A stretch of DNA of 64,000 nucleotides, from the NCBI GenBank assembly GCA_037952775.1, contig JBANAY010000004.1:8370001-8434000 (forward strand). Direction: 5' to 3'. This stretch comes from Clonostachys chloroleuca (taxonomy: Eukaryota > Ascomycota > Sordariomycetes > Hypocreales > Bionectriaceae). Of the stretch, positions 1 to 10,729 are shown piece after piece; within the stretch, counting starts at the first letter, position 1; each line of letters begins with the position of its first letter. The notes beneath the pieces are model-generated. The model was not told where the DNA came from. It saw only the letters and a program-made list of their open reading frames with translations, and ran no database searches. A program made the position numbers and the translations under genes.

Positions 1-1
1 A

Positions 2-758
2 ATCGTGGATTGGACAGACGTTGACTCCAGTGCTTTCCTCAGCCTGTAGCATTTTTTATATTCGGGACACTATGCTGCTCCTATCTTGATCTCAAGGCTA
101 GATGAAGATCTGCTTGAAACCGAGATTCGATAAGTGAAACAAATAACACTTACAGCCGGAGGATATAACATAGTTGACAGAAGACCAAAGAGAGAAAGAG
201 GCAGGTATACTACCAGATTCTATACTACCAGGTTGTAAAATGCCAGGTTGTAAAATACCAGGTTGTAAAATGCCAGAGTGTATCCCCACAGGACTTTGGC
301 TCGAATTTCAAACATTATGCCTCGCGGACTCAGAGGATTCAGCCCCCGCTCAACCTAAATCGATGGGCAGGCGAGTAGTCATGAATTCATATGCAGATCT
401 GCTCCTCCAACATGCCCGGGTGTGCGTGTTGGCAGACAAATTCATGATCCCACCCCTGAAACAACTAGCTCTTACAGCCCTTCGAAAAGAATTGAGGATT
501 CATTTCTAGGACCTCAAGAAGATCCCAGAGATAGCCCCGGATGCTATAGCTCTGCTTCAGTATTGCTTCAATAACCCAGCCCCCGAGAAGCTGAGACAGC
601 TTGTCAGCCTCTTCGCCGCCTGCATCATAACCGAGCTGTGGGAGTACGAGGGCTTTCAGGATCTACTGGAAAGCTCTAGAGAATTCTCTACGGCTATTAG
701 CGGGTGCATTGGCACGAATCTAGACGGGAGACTGTTGAAGCGATTGCTTGACCACTGA
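2..758 (+). pseudogene. BTB/POZ-domain gene, 5' truncated by window edge, broken
   Basis: The first 130 bases read as the middle of a fungal BTB/POZ domain (IVDWTDVDSSAFLSL, then HFLYSGHY). The C-terminal half lies in another frame from about 174 (SYADLLLQHARVCVLADKF) and ends with a BACK-like tail at 758. BTB proteins mediate dimerisation and often act as Cullin-3 adaptors; that role is family knowledge only. The reading is interrupted by TAG at 47-49, TAA at 131-133 and TAG at 507-509. Good BTB-like sequence continues in the same frame on both sides of 47 and of 507. Each stop is one C-to-T step from a glutamine codon. The frame also changes between about 131 and 174, near a 15-bp tandem repeat; an intron there is possible but I could not place one. 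I call it a decayed gene. Confidence 0.72.
211..285 (+). repeat. 15-bp tandem repeat inside the BTB gene
   Basis: Five units of 15 bases, the middle three nearly identical (consensus TACCAGGTTGTAAAA at 226-240, 241-255 and 256-270) and the two flanking ones degenerate. The period is a multiple of three, so in the downstream BTB frame it encodes a five-residue repeat, PGCKM/I. Confidence 0.85.
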
Positions 759-1370
759 CGAGGGTTCGAGTACAAAGCAAAAATCAAAACGAAAGATGCT
801 GGACCCCCACATCTTAACAAATAAATCGCATCGATGGTGTTAGGACAGTCGACACATGTTCTCATTGGTGGAACCTAAGCACTCTATTCTTGACGAGTCG
901 GTAGTTCAAAAGTAATGAACAAGGTTGAAACCCTTATCGTTTGAATTCGAACAAAAAAAGTGTTTGTTTTTCCTTTGCAGACCTCACTGTAGGCCATTTT
1001 TCGTAAAGTTGCTAAATGTCCCCCTGCACCGTTCGTATATTTGTGATGGGCTACATCACAGAGGAGCTCAATTAGTGCCTGGATGGTGGGCTGATAAATC
1101 CAAGGTAAAGAAATACCTCTTGGTTCCCATGCTTGGTTCAAGAAATTACGAGATATCATCAATTTACTATTCTGATGGTGTGGCGACCATACACCCTTCA
1201 TCCTCCTCAATTCTCGTCTATACATCATCCGGAGAGATTTTGAAAGATTACACCTTTGCAATCCATTCTTCCTATTCAGGAGCTATTCCTCTTCCCAGTA
1301 CCTAGTCTCGGTATGGATAATGAAATGTGACACCTCGTAGGCTTCTCCAAATACAGGATTACACAGTGTT
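759..1370. other. No supported gene
   Basis: Open frames of about 125 codons exist on both strands between 884 and 1305, but neither begins with ATG and neither resembles a family I recognise. I see no RNA gene or repeat. Confidence 0.5.
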
Positions 1371-1996
1371 TTAGAGCATTCTTGCCTTTCCAAACGCAGC
1401 GACCCAGTCAAGGACAGTAAAAACGGCATCCAAGACTGTAATCCTGTCTAATCCTCTGCCCATGATCCATCTATCACTCGTCAGAGCGGTGCGAAAGTTC
1501 ATCCAAGCCTGTGAGGCGTTACCGACCCCGAGGACAACCAACGCGAGCACGTCCAGAGGGATGTCTCCGTGAGCAGTTCCAGTCGACAGGGCCTTCGTGG
1601 GTCGGACCATGGCGTACAGACGAAGGATAGCCAGAGCCGCCAGCGATGTGTTCATGGCGCCGAGATATGCCAGGATGTCGTGGTGCCAGCCATCTCCTTG
1701 TGCCATCCTCTTGAAGACTTCATTGCTGCTATTCTTGCGCTTGCTCAACTTTGTCATAATAAATGTCTGCCGGAAAGCGAAGTGAACGAAGGCGCTGCTT
1801 GTCGTGAGTAATTGAACTCCAGAGTGGCACCCTCAAATGAATTGTATTAACTCCCTGCTTACCTTGAAAACCAGAGCTATGGATATCAGATATTCCAGTA
1901 AGTTAGAATTCGTCAAGAAGAACCGCAACAATGACGTACCGCATTTCCGGCGTAGAGTGCCTTGAGCGCACTGGGGCTTGTGAGCGAGATGGGCAT
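1371..1996 (-). CDS. Small fungal integral membrane protein, 165 aa, three exons
   Basis: Exons 1996-1940, 1876-1863 and 1797-1371 (57 + 14 + 427 nt) sum to 166 codons including the stop. The first intron starts GTACGT and has a TTCTAACTT branch region; the second starts GTAAGC. The middle exon is only 14 nt. Skipping it would lose the join between LYAGNA and SSAFVHF. The start is the first ATG, giving MPISLTSPSALKALYAGN. About four hydrophobic segments are visible: near the N-terminus around the microexon, around LGAMNTSLAALAILRLYAM, around LDVLALVVLGVGNA, and a C-terminal one ending VLDWVAAF. I do not recognise a named family. It looks like a conserved fungal membrane protein of unknown function, with no operon-like partner. 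Confidence 0.75.
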
Positions 1997-2429
1997 TTTC
2001 GTCAGATTTCTTGCGAAATGGCTCAAAGAGAGAAATGAGCAGGTCACAATGTTGTTGAAATTTATCCCCTTTAAGAGAGAAAGGATCGCGAATCACGTGG
2101 ACAAGGATTGTGCCGAGGTTGGAATGGGGATGATTGACGAGCTTACTGGGTCAAGATTCCTTCTTGTCCCCCGCACGAGCAGGGATAATATGCTGGGAGT
2201 CATTGGATCGCAATCCGAGAGAATACAGCCAAGTTCACCGATGAAGAAAGACTGTTGTACATTAAGACGAACCTCTCAGCTGCCCTATTTCCAATTAATA
2301 GGGCAGAACGAAGATCGTCAGTTCCGGCCAAAAACGATGAGCTGCCCCTATGTAAGAACCCAATAACCACCTCGTCATTAAACACCCACTATTTGTTATC
2401 CACACTTCAAGATCAAAGAATGATTCCTT
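1997..2429. other. Intergenic, no gene seen
   Basis: Separates the small membrane protein start from the 3' end of the S41 peptidase gene, both on the minus strand. Open frames here are short and overlap on opposite strands. No feature is supported. Confidence 0.5.
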
Positions 2430-4802
2430 CTAAGACAAGAATGTTACCATCAGCGACAGAAGAACAACCAAACTAGCCATCCCGACCCCGTAGTCTGAGC
2501 CAGACGAGTCACTGTTGCTACCGTTACTACTGTTTTGAGTGACATTGGTTGAATTGGCACTATTCCAAATGTCAGCAGCAGTGAAACCAACAGAGGTTGT
2601 CACTGTCTGGTTGACACCTGATCCTTGCGCGTCCACAGACCCTTCCACACACTGCGAGTTGTCACCGCCAGCAACTTGAACAGCCGCGCGCCACACCTGC
2701 GAAACATCTCGGATCATGTCCCGTGTGTAGAACAGTCGGCAGTTGGCTGCCTCGTAGGCAAACTGCCGAGGCTCCTGAGGGCTGTCAAACCGAATCATAT
2801 CCAGAGCGTTTATGCCTGCCTCTCTGACGTTCCACGGAGCCTGGTCGGTTCGTGGTGGGAGCCCGTTGAGGTCACTGGCATTCAACCCAAAAGCAGTGAA
2901 TGCCTTTGCGGAATCGTTGGGATCGTCCAAAATGAGACTACCGATCGCTTCGGACAGACCTGTGTATCGGTACCATGGCACCACGCTCGCTCCACGAGTG
3001 CCAGCTACTCCCTGCATGGGGCTGTTCTGAGGGACACCACCCACCGCAACAGTTTTGACTCCGGCATCGTTCTTCATGAGATCCACGAATATGTTGCATG
3101 TGCTTGCGCAGTACCCATCTAGAAGTATAATGATATCATTCGCCGCCCAGGGCGCAGCCGGAGCTCCTTGCGAGATGTTGGTGTTGGCCATTTGAAATCC
3201 GAGATCAGCGGTCGTACGGGGGTCAGTCAAGTTGTAAGTCGCCAATTTGGTGAAGTTGTCTCCGTGGATGGCTTGAGGAGTACAGAAGGATCCCCACGAC
3301 TTCCAGGCTGATCGGTTTTGGTTCAGAGTATAGTCGGCGTTGACCTGACCAGCGCCTAGGGTTACGGCAGCAAAGCTCGCTTTGACATCGCTATCAAAGA
3401 ATGTACCGTTGTCTCTGGCGATTCCCGTCACGATCGATCCATAAGTGTTCACCTGAGGAGTGACGCGGGCTCGGACAGCGGAACCAGGCTGGCCGGATGG
3501 GAAGAACTGCTTGAAAGTATCATAACCGAGGTTCACGTTACCGCCACCATTTCCAGAGAGATCGATCACAACCTTCTTCATCCCCTTGGATGAGGCTTGG
3601 CTGATAAAGCCAGCGACGGCATCGTGGAAGCTGAGAGGGTCCGCCTTTCCATCCTGGGCATTAAAGCTGGGTATACTAAGGACGCCAATGGAGTCAGATT
3701 CGAGAATATAACCGGACACTATGCCGCCAGAAAAAAAGTTGGCCTGTATAACAATCGGGTTTTTGGGATAGTTTGGAAGAGGCACCGCCGTTGCACTGAC
3801 TGCCGAAGTGTCTCTTTTAATCACTGGACTACCTGGAAGCTTGCGGGGGTCAAAGGGCCCTGTAGCTCGCTTTCTATTTGAGCCGAAGTCGGGGTTCATG
3901 ACATAATTGTCGTATATGTCCTGCCCACTCGTCAGGTTGCCTTGTCCCAGGAGCTGGTTGGAGCCTGCCTGGTACTTCCACTCGAAACGAGTGCCGTTCG
4001 CAAATGAACCTGTGATTGAGGGGCCGTTGTAGACTGGGGTGCTCTCAAAGTAACCGGGATAATACGACTGATAATCATCTGAACCCGACGCACCAAATGA
4101 ATATGCCGAATTTTGCATAATGACATTCCACTCGGCATGTGGCTCAACTAGACCCAAATCGCTTGTGTTGGAGGCATAGCTTCTTAAATACTCGAAGACA
4201 GATTTTCCTCCAAGTTGCACCACCGGCGATGGATCAGATACATTCCTAAATACGTCTTTCGCAGAATAGACCTGTGGAATTTCCTTGCCGTCCTTGGAGA
4301 ACGACACAAGCGTGTCGGGGAGTGACCACTTGAACAGGTTCAGAACACCCGTAGGGAGTGAGAAGTGTCCCTCGTGAGTGTCACGCACGAGGGCAAGCAT
4401 ATCCAAGTCGAAATCGTACAGGTTCGGGTATTTATTCCCGTTAATCTTCTGCCGAATCTGATTGAATCGGTCCATAACGTCAACGGGAGCCTGTAGGTAC
4501 GACTGGGGCGGGTTTTTCAGGTAGGCAAGGGTGGTCTGGAAGCCGGCGTATTGCAACGCAAGGTCCAGCATTTGGAGGGCATGGTCCTTGTTGAACGGCA
4601 CCGAGAGAGCGCACTTGTATGCTGTGTCGGCATCGAACAGAGCCGAGAGGACAAGATCTCCGTCTTTTGGTATGTTGGTAAAGGCTTTGGCTTGTTCGGT
4701 TGCTACCGCAGCGCAGGGGTCTGTAGAAGTTTGTGCTGCCGCGTGAGGAATGCCTAGGGCAAATGCAGCGCAAAGCGCCTCCAGTATGTTCAGAGACAGC
4801 AT
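2430..4802 (-). CDS. Secreted, probably GPI-anchored S41-family serine peptidase
   Basis: A single uninterrupted 790-codon exon. Residues 1 to about 23 form a signal peptide ending AHAAAQ-like (IPHAAAQ). A peptidase S41 (C-terminal processing peptidase-like) domain is indicated by VIDLSGNGGGNVNLGY and, further on, LLDGYCASTCNIFVDLMKN, where the serine of the CAST motif is the likely nucleophile. Many NxS/T sites fit an extracellular protein. The last 35 residues are Ser/Asn-rich and then hydrophobic (MASLVVLLSLMVTFLS), a typical GPI-anchor signal. Fungal S41 members include general secreted peptidases and, in some ribosomally made peptide clusters, precursor-cleaving peptidases. No precursor-peptide or UstYa-like gene is visible nearby, so a general extracellular or cell-wall role is the simpler reading. 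Confident in family, not in substrate. Confidence 0.9.
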   Translation of the reverse strand: MLSLNILEALCAAFALGIPHAAAQTSTDPCAAVATEQAKAFTNIPKDGDLVLSALFDADTAYKCALSVPFNKDHALQMLDLALQYAGFQTTLAYLKNPPQSYLQAPVDVMDRFNQIRQKINGNKYPNLYDFDLDMLALVRDTHEGHFSLPTGVLNLFKWSLPDTLVSFSKDGKEIPQVYSAKDVFRNVSDPSPVVQLGGKSVFEYLRSYASNTSDLGLVEPHAEWNVIMQNSAYSFGASGSDDYQSYYPGYFESTPVYNGPSITGSFANGTRFEWKYQAGSNQLLGQGNLTSGQDIYDNYVMNPDFGSNRKRATGPFDPRKLPGSPVIKRDTSAVSATAVPLPNYPKNPIVIQANFFSGGIVSGYILESDSIGVLSIPSFNAQDGKADPLSFHDAVAGFISQASSKGMKKVVIDLSGNGGGNVNLGYDTFKQFFPSGQPGSAVRARVTPQVNTYGSIVTGIARDNGTFFDSDVKASFAAVTLGAGQVNADYTLNQNRSAWKSWGSFCTPQAIHGDNFTKLATYNLTDPRTTADLGFQMANTNISQGAPAAPWAANDIIILLDGYCASTCNIFVDLMKNDAGVKTVAVGGVPQNSPMQGVAGTRGASVVPWYRYTGLSEAIGSLILDDPNDSAKAFTAFGLNASDLNGLPPRTDQAPWNVREAGINALDMIRFDSPQEPRQFAYEAANCRLFYTRDMIRDVSQVWRAAVQVAGGDNSQCVEGSVDAQGSGVNQTVTTSVGFTAADIWNSANSTNVTQNSSNGSNSDSSGSDYGVGMASLVVLLSLMVTFLS

Positions 4803-6332
4803 GACTGTTTATACAAGAGGCTAGGTGCTGAATCAATTCAGAAGAGTCGGTTTACGATGCTTCCATGGACATTAGAAAGTATCATATGGAAACTCACGTG
4901 AGCCGCACGATAAATACGGATGAATTTGCATTTTGGAACGGATAAACCGCCCGTTAAAGAGCAGTTGGAGGTGCCCACGTTAGATCTACGTACGCAAGGC
5001 TGAATTCAAAACTCAATATGGAATTTAGGCACTCACGGCAATCCCTGCCGCGTTGAAGCCAAATCTAAACGCCGACACTTCCCCAAGGAGAAAGGACATT
5101 AAGGCTGAAGCCGAGTAGGTGGAGAATCGGCACAGCCTCGAAGGTCCAGAACAACGTCGCGGAAGCCGGGTCCAGATCACATGTTATGTCGATCTTCGAT
5201 GGAATTAGATCGGCTCACCAGAAGTATTGTGGCTTGACTAGTATGAAGCCTGTATTTTCTTCACAAAGAGGCCGATGTTGAAGCTCGCCACTCCGTCGTT
5301 TCTTAAACATGATGAGGAGAAAACAGAATCAAGCAGACAGTTGATTATTATTATATATCTAACCAGCTCATAGGCTAAACAATTGGGAGAGAATGATGTG
5401 CTACGGCATTTCCGGAGGACATTCTTTTTTTGTCAAGTAGCGATTGAGACGATTGGAACTAGCGAACAACTAGCCCAACATTCATGCAAGGGATTCGTCA
5501 AACCTTGGACAAAGGGGTGGGCTTTATTCAGGCTGGCAAGCCGGCAGGTGCTACATTTAGAACAACTAAGTAGTCCAAGCCACAGTCACATCTCTGTTCA
5601 GCTCCATCTCTTTGCGTTTTAAGGTTACCGAACAATATCTTCCCGGATACTCGGGCTCGGATCTCGCCTATGCCTGCCAGGTGACATTCTATTGTGTACA
5701 GACCAATTGTAAATTAATTGCTCTTTTCTCCCTTGTGAGGCACAGAAATATGTTTTGCTATTGTTCTCTTCATTGTTCTTAGTGGAAAACGTTATCACAT
5801 CGCGTTTATGTACTACTTCCTTCCAATATTCCTCATCCTTAACATTAGAAAGAAAGAGTGCTAGGTCAATACAAAGCTCACCACAATATTATTGCACCTG
5901 TGCGTTGAGCTACCCTACACCCTTCATTCGACATCTGGAGGAGGCATAGAATTCCCAGGTCAGATGGCGGGTTGGCCAAAGGACCAAGCTGGTCATCTCT
6001 TCTAGCTCGTCGATCCAAGCAGGGAGTTTGTAAAGATATCTGCGTTCGAAATCACGAAATAAACAGCAACTCGACCATAATCAGATCTCCACTCCCAGCA
6101 TATGAACAAGCACCCTTGCCGAAACGCTAGTATTTGATGGAAAAATTCATGAAGGAATCATAGTAAGCAATAATAATAGTAAGCAATGTTTATTAATTAT
6201 ACCCTCGGCAAGGCCTAAAGGTGATAGCTAGCGGTGAGTCTCATCGCCCTGGAAACCTTCAGTGGCAGTAGTTCGATGCTACCAAATTCTACCATAGATG
6301 AAAGGAGTACTTCCGGAACCATGGCCAGAATA
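4803..6332. other. Gene-poor interval with a possible membrane-protein remnant
   Basis: Upstream region of the S41 gene and downstream region of the HET gene. Around 5035-5180 on the minus strand a stretch reads as hydrophobic peptide (FWTFEAVPILHLLGF) followed by a stop, and other frames also read hydrophobic there. It could be an exon remnant of a multi-spanning membrane protein, but I cannot build a model. The rest holds only short, unsupported frames. Confidence 0.35.
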
Positions 6333-8073
6333 TCATACTGGCTTCAGGGCCCCCTTGAGCCCGGGAGCAAACGAACTATCGCTAAAAGGCTCACAGCCTA
6401 TCTTTACGCTGTAGATTCCTTCTTTAGAAATCATCTCCAGAGGGGCGACTGAAGCGAACAAGCCCCATTTGCCGCGCCCATCCACCGAATGGTAGATCCG
6501 GATCCCGTGAATCTGCTGCGTCATGCCGAGCTGGCGGACCCTGTCCCATTTCTCCTCGACGGCCGCATCATACAGCTCTGTGTTCATCTCCACCTTTCCT
6601 TGCATCCCCGCGCTTGCTTTGCGGCCTTTGCCAATCCCAAGACATGCCCAGGGCTCGCCACGGGACCCAACTCCGAATGCCAGGACAATGTCCGTCTCCA
6701 GAAGGACCAAGGTCTTTCGTGTCCGAAAGAAGTAGCAACCAACGAAATTAGGTTCTCCGTAGGTATTCATTGTGTTCTTTGGTTGGTACCAGCGGTCGGG
6801 GTGGGAGACTGAGACCATCTGAAGACGGTACTCGTTCAGCGAAAAGGCAAACGAGTTCTGGTGGACTGCACTTGGCTCCAGGATCGTAGTGATGGCCACG
6901 GCGGTGTCCAGGATAATGAAGATCTGCCCTGGACGTGTCCACTCTCCAGGCGGCTCAAACTCGAGAACCTGTGGTTTGGAACGGATGTAGCGGTTGGCGC
7001 CCTGATATCTGAGGAGCACTCCAAGAGTCGCGTGCTCGAATCCGTACCGGCAATTCAACGACATCCACATGTCTTCGCTATTGGCTGTTGTCTTGAGGGG
7101 CACGTCTATTTTCAAACCCTGCAGAATCAATTTAGCCCTTGCATTGGTTTCTTCATAAACCCAACACTACACTTACCTTGTTCGTCACTTCAAAACTTGG
7201 GTTGAAGCCCGGTGCATGGGTGGGCATAACCTCAGCGGGGAGTGAGAACTCACCCGCGGAGGTTGCCAGGATGCCGCGGAACTCGGACATTGACTCTTTA
7301 TAGCCGGGAGGGGCCTGCCAGGCGAAGATGGTGAGGTCGTCGCTGTCCTTCATGATCTCCTTCTGCAGCCGAATGAACGCTCTGCGCCCCTCGCCGTACA
7401 GCAGCGGCATGTTGACTTGGAATATCCCCAGCAGGCAGTATGCTAGGTCCTCTGGCCTGGTCGTTGCTCGCTTGCTTGCCCAGGAGAGCCTCTTCGCGAT
7501 CGGTGACTGATAGAGAAGTCGACTGGTCGCCTCTACACTGTCTGCCATGAGGATCTCCCTGTCCACATTGGTGATATCGGCAATTGCATCGCTCAGACTC
7601 TGGCGCGATCCAAGGTTCTTCCAGTCCTTGTCGTAGAACTCGACCCTCGCCGGCGCAATGAGCTCCTGCAGCGTCCACCCGCGGTAGAACCATTTGCAGC
7701 TCGCCAGTTTGCCCTTGGCCTCCTTGTCGTAATCCTCCAGGTGGGCGTAGCAGACGGCGGCTGCCGAGTACCACTGGAACATGGAGTTGATGGCCTCGCT
7801 CAGCTCCGCGCTGCTGGTCTTGTCGATGCAGCAGCTGTCTATCCAGATGTACTCCAGCCCGTCCTCGATGGCAATCTGTATGGCCCTGTCTATCTTGTCC
7901 CAGTTCCGGGAGGGCGAGGCCTTGCGACCGGTCACGTAATCTTGGTAGGTTACCTCGCCCGGGGAGCCATCCCGCGGCTGGGCCCAGGTATGGGACAGGA
8001 TGGCATACGGAGGGGGCACGCCCTCTGCCCAGTCGCTCTCGATGCGCCCGCTGGCACAGTGAATCAACTTCAT
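6333..8073 (-). CDS. HET-domain (heterokaryon incompatibility) protein, 560 aa
   Basis: Two exons, 8073-7177 (299 codons) and 7118-6333 (262 codons with stop), separated by a 58-nt intron running from GTAAGT to CTGCAG. The HET domain occupies roughly residues 20-170: YAILSHTW, then IWIDSCCIDK, then FYRGWTLQELIAP, the three blocks that define the family. The C-terminal half has no recognised domain. HET proteins trigger cell death on fusion of genetically different hyphae; partner and allele class cannot be read from sequence. The gene is intact, divergent from the FAD monooxygenase, with about 630 bp between the two starts. HET genes of this size are often numerous and variable within a species. 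Confidence 0.9.
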
Positions 8074-8704
8074 GGCGGTGGAGATGAGTTGCGAGGATTT
8101 GCTCAGTCCACGTACTCACGGTGCAGGGATGATATTTCATGTGGAGCTTTGGCCTGCGCCGTCCAAAAACATATCACGGTGGGCAACGTCTAGATGCCAA
8201 GAGAACTAAGCTCTTTTAGCTAACACAGAAAGAAAACCAGCGACTTGCACAGCTCAAGGGGTAACGTAGCATTACACTCGTGTTCTTAGGCCAATCGTCA
8301 AGCAGTCCATGTTAGACAGAGGGCCAAATGAGTCACGGGATTCCCCCTTCAATGTCACGCCTTGTAAGAACTCGACTCTTTCCCTTAGCGTACGCGAAAG
8401 ACGACATCCGATTGGCTGTGTCGGCTTCAGCATCTGTGAGATTGGCGGCGCAGCCAATCCGGAACTCTTCGCCGGTTGCTTCGTTTCAGTGCGGAAGATT
8501 GATGTAAATCTTCAATGATGAAATATTCAGTCGTCGGAATATTCAGTACGGCTATAATGGGAATTCCCTATATAAATCGTGGTGGTGAAGATCACTTTGT
8601 TACCCTCACCCCAATCTCTTCACCTCGTTCTAAATATCAACCAGCCAGATATATATCCAACATACATTGTCTTTAATTGACCAGACCCATTGCATACCTT
8701 CAAG
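8074..8704. promoter_or_regulatory. Divergent promoter, HET gene and FAD monooxygenase
   Basis: A TATA box (TATATAAA, 8569-8576) lies about 130 bp before the monooxygenase start. Just upstream the motif AATATTCAGT occurs twice 16 bp apart, and CGG triplets at 8535-8537 and 8549-8551 are separated by 11 bases. Zn2Cys6 factors bind CGG pairs, and such a factor is encoded just downstream, so these are candidate operators. The binding is inference. Confidence 0.5.
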
Positions 8705-10440
8705 ATGCCTCTTCGCAAAGATCTCAAGGACACGGACATGCTCATCCCGGATGACAAAGTCAAGTTCCATCCGCCAACCGGTCTCTCTGTCCTCATTGTA
8801 GGTGCTGGAGTGGCAGGCCTGATGTCGGCACTCGAATGCAGACGCAAAGGCCACGATGTTCGCGTTATTGAGAGGGTCCCATCCCCCAGTACTGAAGGTA
8901 GACCGTCTTTCTCTCCGGCTGATGTGGAGTTATACATGTCGATTTCAAATCGCAACTAATCCTGTATGCTCTCGACAGGGGACTTTTTCACAATTGGCAG
9001 CCAAGTCATTCGCCACTTCCAGCTTCATTGGCCCAAGTTGGCTGAGGAATTCGACAGGATCAATTACACCGGATTGGTTGCTTATCATAAGATCACCGGA
9101 GAACGTGTCTCTGAACCTGAGGAACCATCGTTTGTTAATGTCACGTACACCCACCCAGACGGGACAGAGAGAACTGTCAAGTGGCACCGCCACAACCGAC
9201 CCAAGTTCGTCGCCGCCCTTTTGGACCAAGTCAAAAGTGTCGGAGTTGACGTCAGTCATGGCCGCCGCGTCACTGACTACTTCGAGGATGAGGAGGCGAA
9301 GGAAGCAGGTGTCATCCTTCAGGATGGCAGTAAGCTCAAGGCTGATGTTGTCATTGCCGCTGATGGCGCGGGAACCAAGAGTCACAATCTCGTGAGTGGC
9401 CACGACATTCGAGCTTACCCGAGTGGATTCTCCATCCTCCGTACTGCCTTTCCCATCGAGCTGGCTATGGAGGATCCTGACATCGCGGCACGATGGCCCT
9501 TGTATGATGGTTCGCGCCCACTTATTGAGATGTGGCTGGGGTGAGTTGAGCTTTGGCAGAATATGGCACGATTGGCGCTGACGTTGTTCGCTCGTAGGGA
9601 AGGCCTCTCTTTCGGCGTTCAGAGATATACTGACCTCATTGCTTGGCACATGACTCACAAGGTGAGCTTTTTTTCCCTGTACTTTGGTGAAATTCATCAT
9701 CTGATGCGGCAAACCTAGGGGACGAATACAGGCTACGAGTCCTGGAGCCATCACATCGACGTCAACAAGGTCCTTGAAATAACGACTCAAATACCAGGAT
9801 TTCCCGAGATAGCCACCCGATTGATGAAGAAAACACCCAAGGACGGTATCATCGACTGGGAACTCATGTGGCGCGATCCGCGTGAGAACTGGGCGTCGCC
9901 TCATGGCCGTGTGATACAGGTGGGAGACAGCGCCCACACGTTCCTCCCATCCTCCGGCAACGGTGCTACACAGGCCATGGAGGACGCCATCTCCTTGGCC
10001 ACTTGCCTCCAGATCGGCGGTAAGAGCAACATCAGTCTCGCGACCAAAGTTCACACAAAGCTTCGGTGAGTAGAGGAGACCCCTATCTCTTGAGACTAGT
10101 CGGGTGTCACGCTGACAAGAACTTGTGCAGATTCCAGCGCACTGCCTGTTTCCAGCTGCTAGGGTTCATAAACCACCAGCGCCAGAACAATACCAAGTTC
10201 GCAGCTGTCGAGGCCGATCAGGCCATATACAAGACACACATAGGCAAGTGGGCGAACCATGATCCAGAGGCATACGCATATGCCAACTATGGCAACATTG
10301 TCGCACACTTGTTTCAAGGGACGCCATTCAAAGCCACGAATGTCCCACCTGGGTATGAATACCAGCCATGGACAATTCAGGGTCTCCTGGACGACATTGA
10401 GTCGGGGAAGACGCTGCAATTCACGGGAGATTGGGCTTGA
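8705..10440 (+). CDS. FAD-dependent monooxygenase (PHBH/UbiH-like), 491 aa
   Basis: Five exons: 8705-8897, 8979-9540, 9598-9661, 9719-10065 and 10131-10440; the total is 492 codons with stop. An in-frame ATG 15 bases upstream (8690) is an alternative start. The FAD-binding GxGxxG motif is at residues 33-38 (VGAGVAGLMSALE), and the second flavin motif GDSAH lies near residue 342, followed by PSSGNGATQAMEDA. These place it in the aromatic-ring hydroxylase/salicylate-hydroxylase-like superfamily. It probably hydroxylates or epoxidises a small molecule using NAD(P)H and oxygen; the substrate is not predictable. A Zn2Cys6 factor gene follows on the same strand about 290 bp downstream, suggesting a small catabolic or secondary-metabolite unit. 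Confidence 0.9.
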
Positions 10441-10729
10441 GCGAGCGCAGGAGGCGAATTTACCTGAATCATCTATAGCAAGGTGAACTGGGGATACAAC
10501 TCCACTCCTCCCGTTTACGTATGTACTTTTGTTTTGCCTGGACGGAATGTCCGCGGAGGTAAAGCAAGGATTAGGTTACCGCCTTAAATATTACACCAGA
10601 ATGGAAAGCATGACCGCCAATCGGATCAGCTGGAAACTCGCCTGTGACAAAATGATTTCGCCGGAAATAATAAGTAGCCAAAACGCGCTCTTTCTCCGTG
10701 GTGATCAAGATCGCCATGTTCCAGACGCC

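Noticed and set aside
7298..8140. A 280-codon minus-strand frame overlapping the HET gene
   Set aside because: Same strand but shifted frame; only the other frame carries the HET motifs and splices in phase.
8945..10054. A 369-codon minus-strand frame across the FAD monooxygenase
   Set aside because: It is antisense to a confidently modelled five-exon gene and has no recognisable domain.
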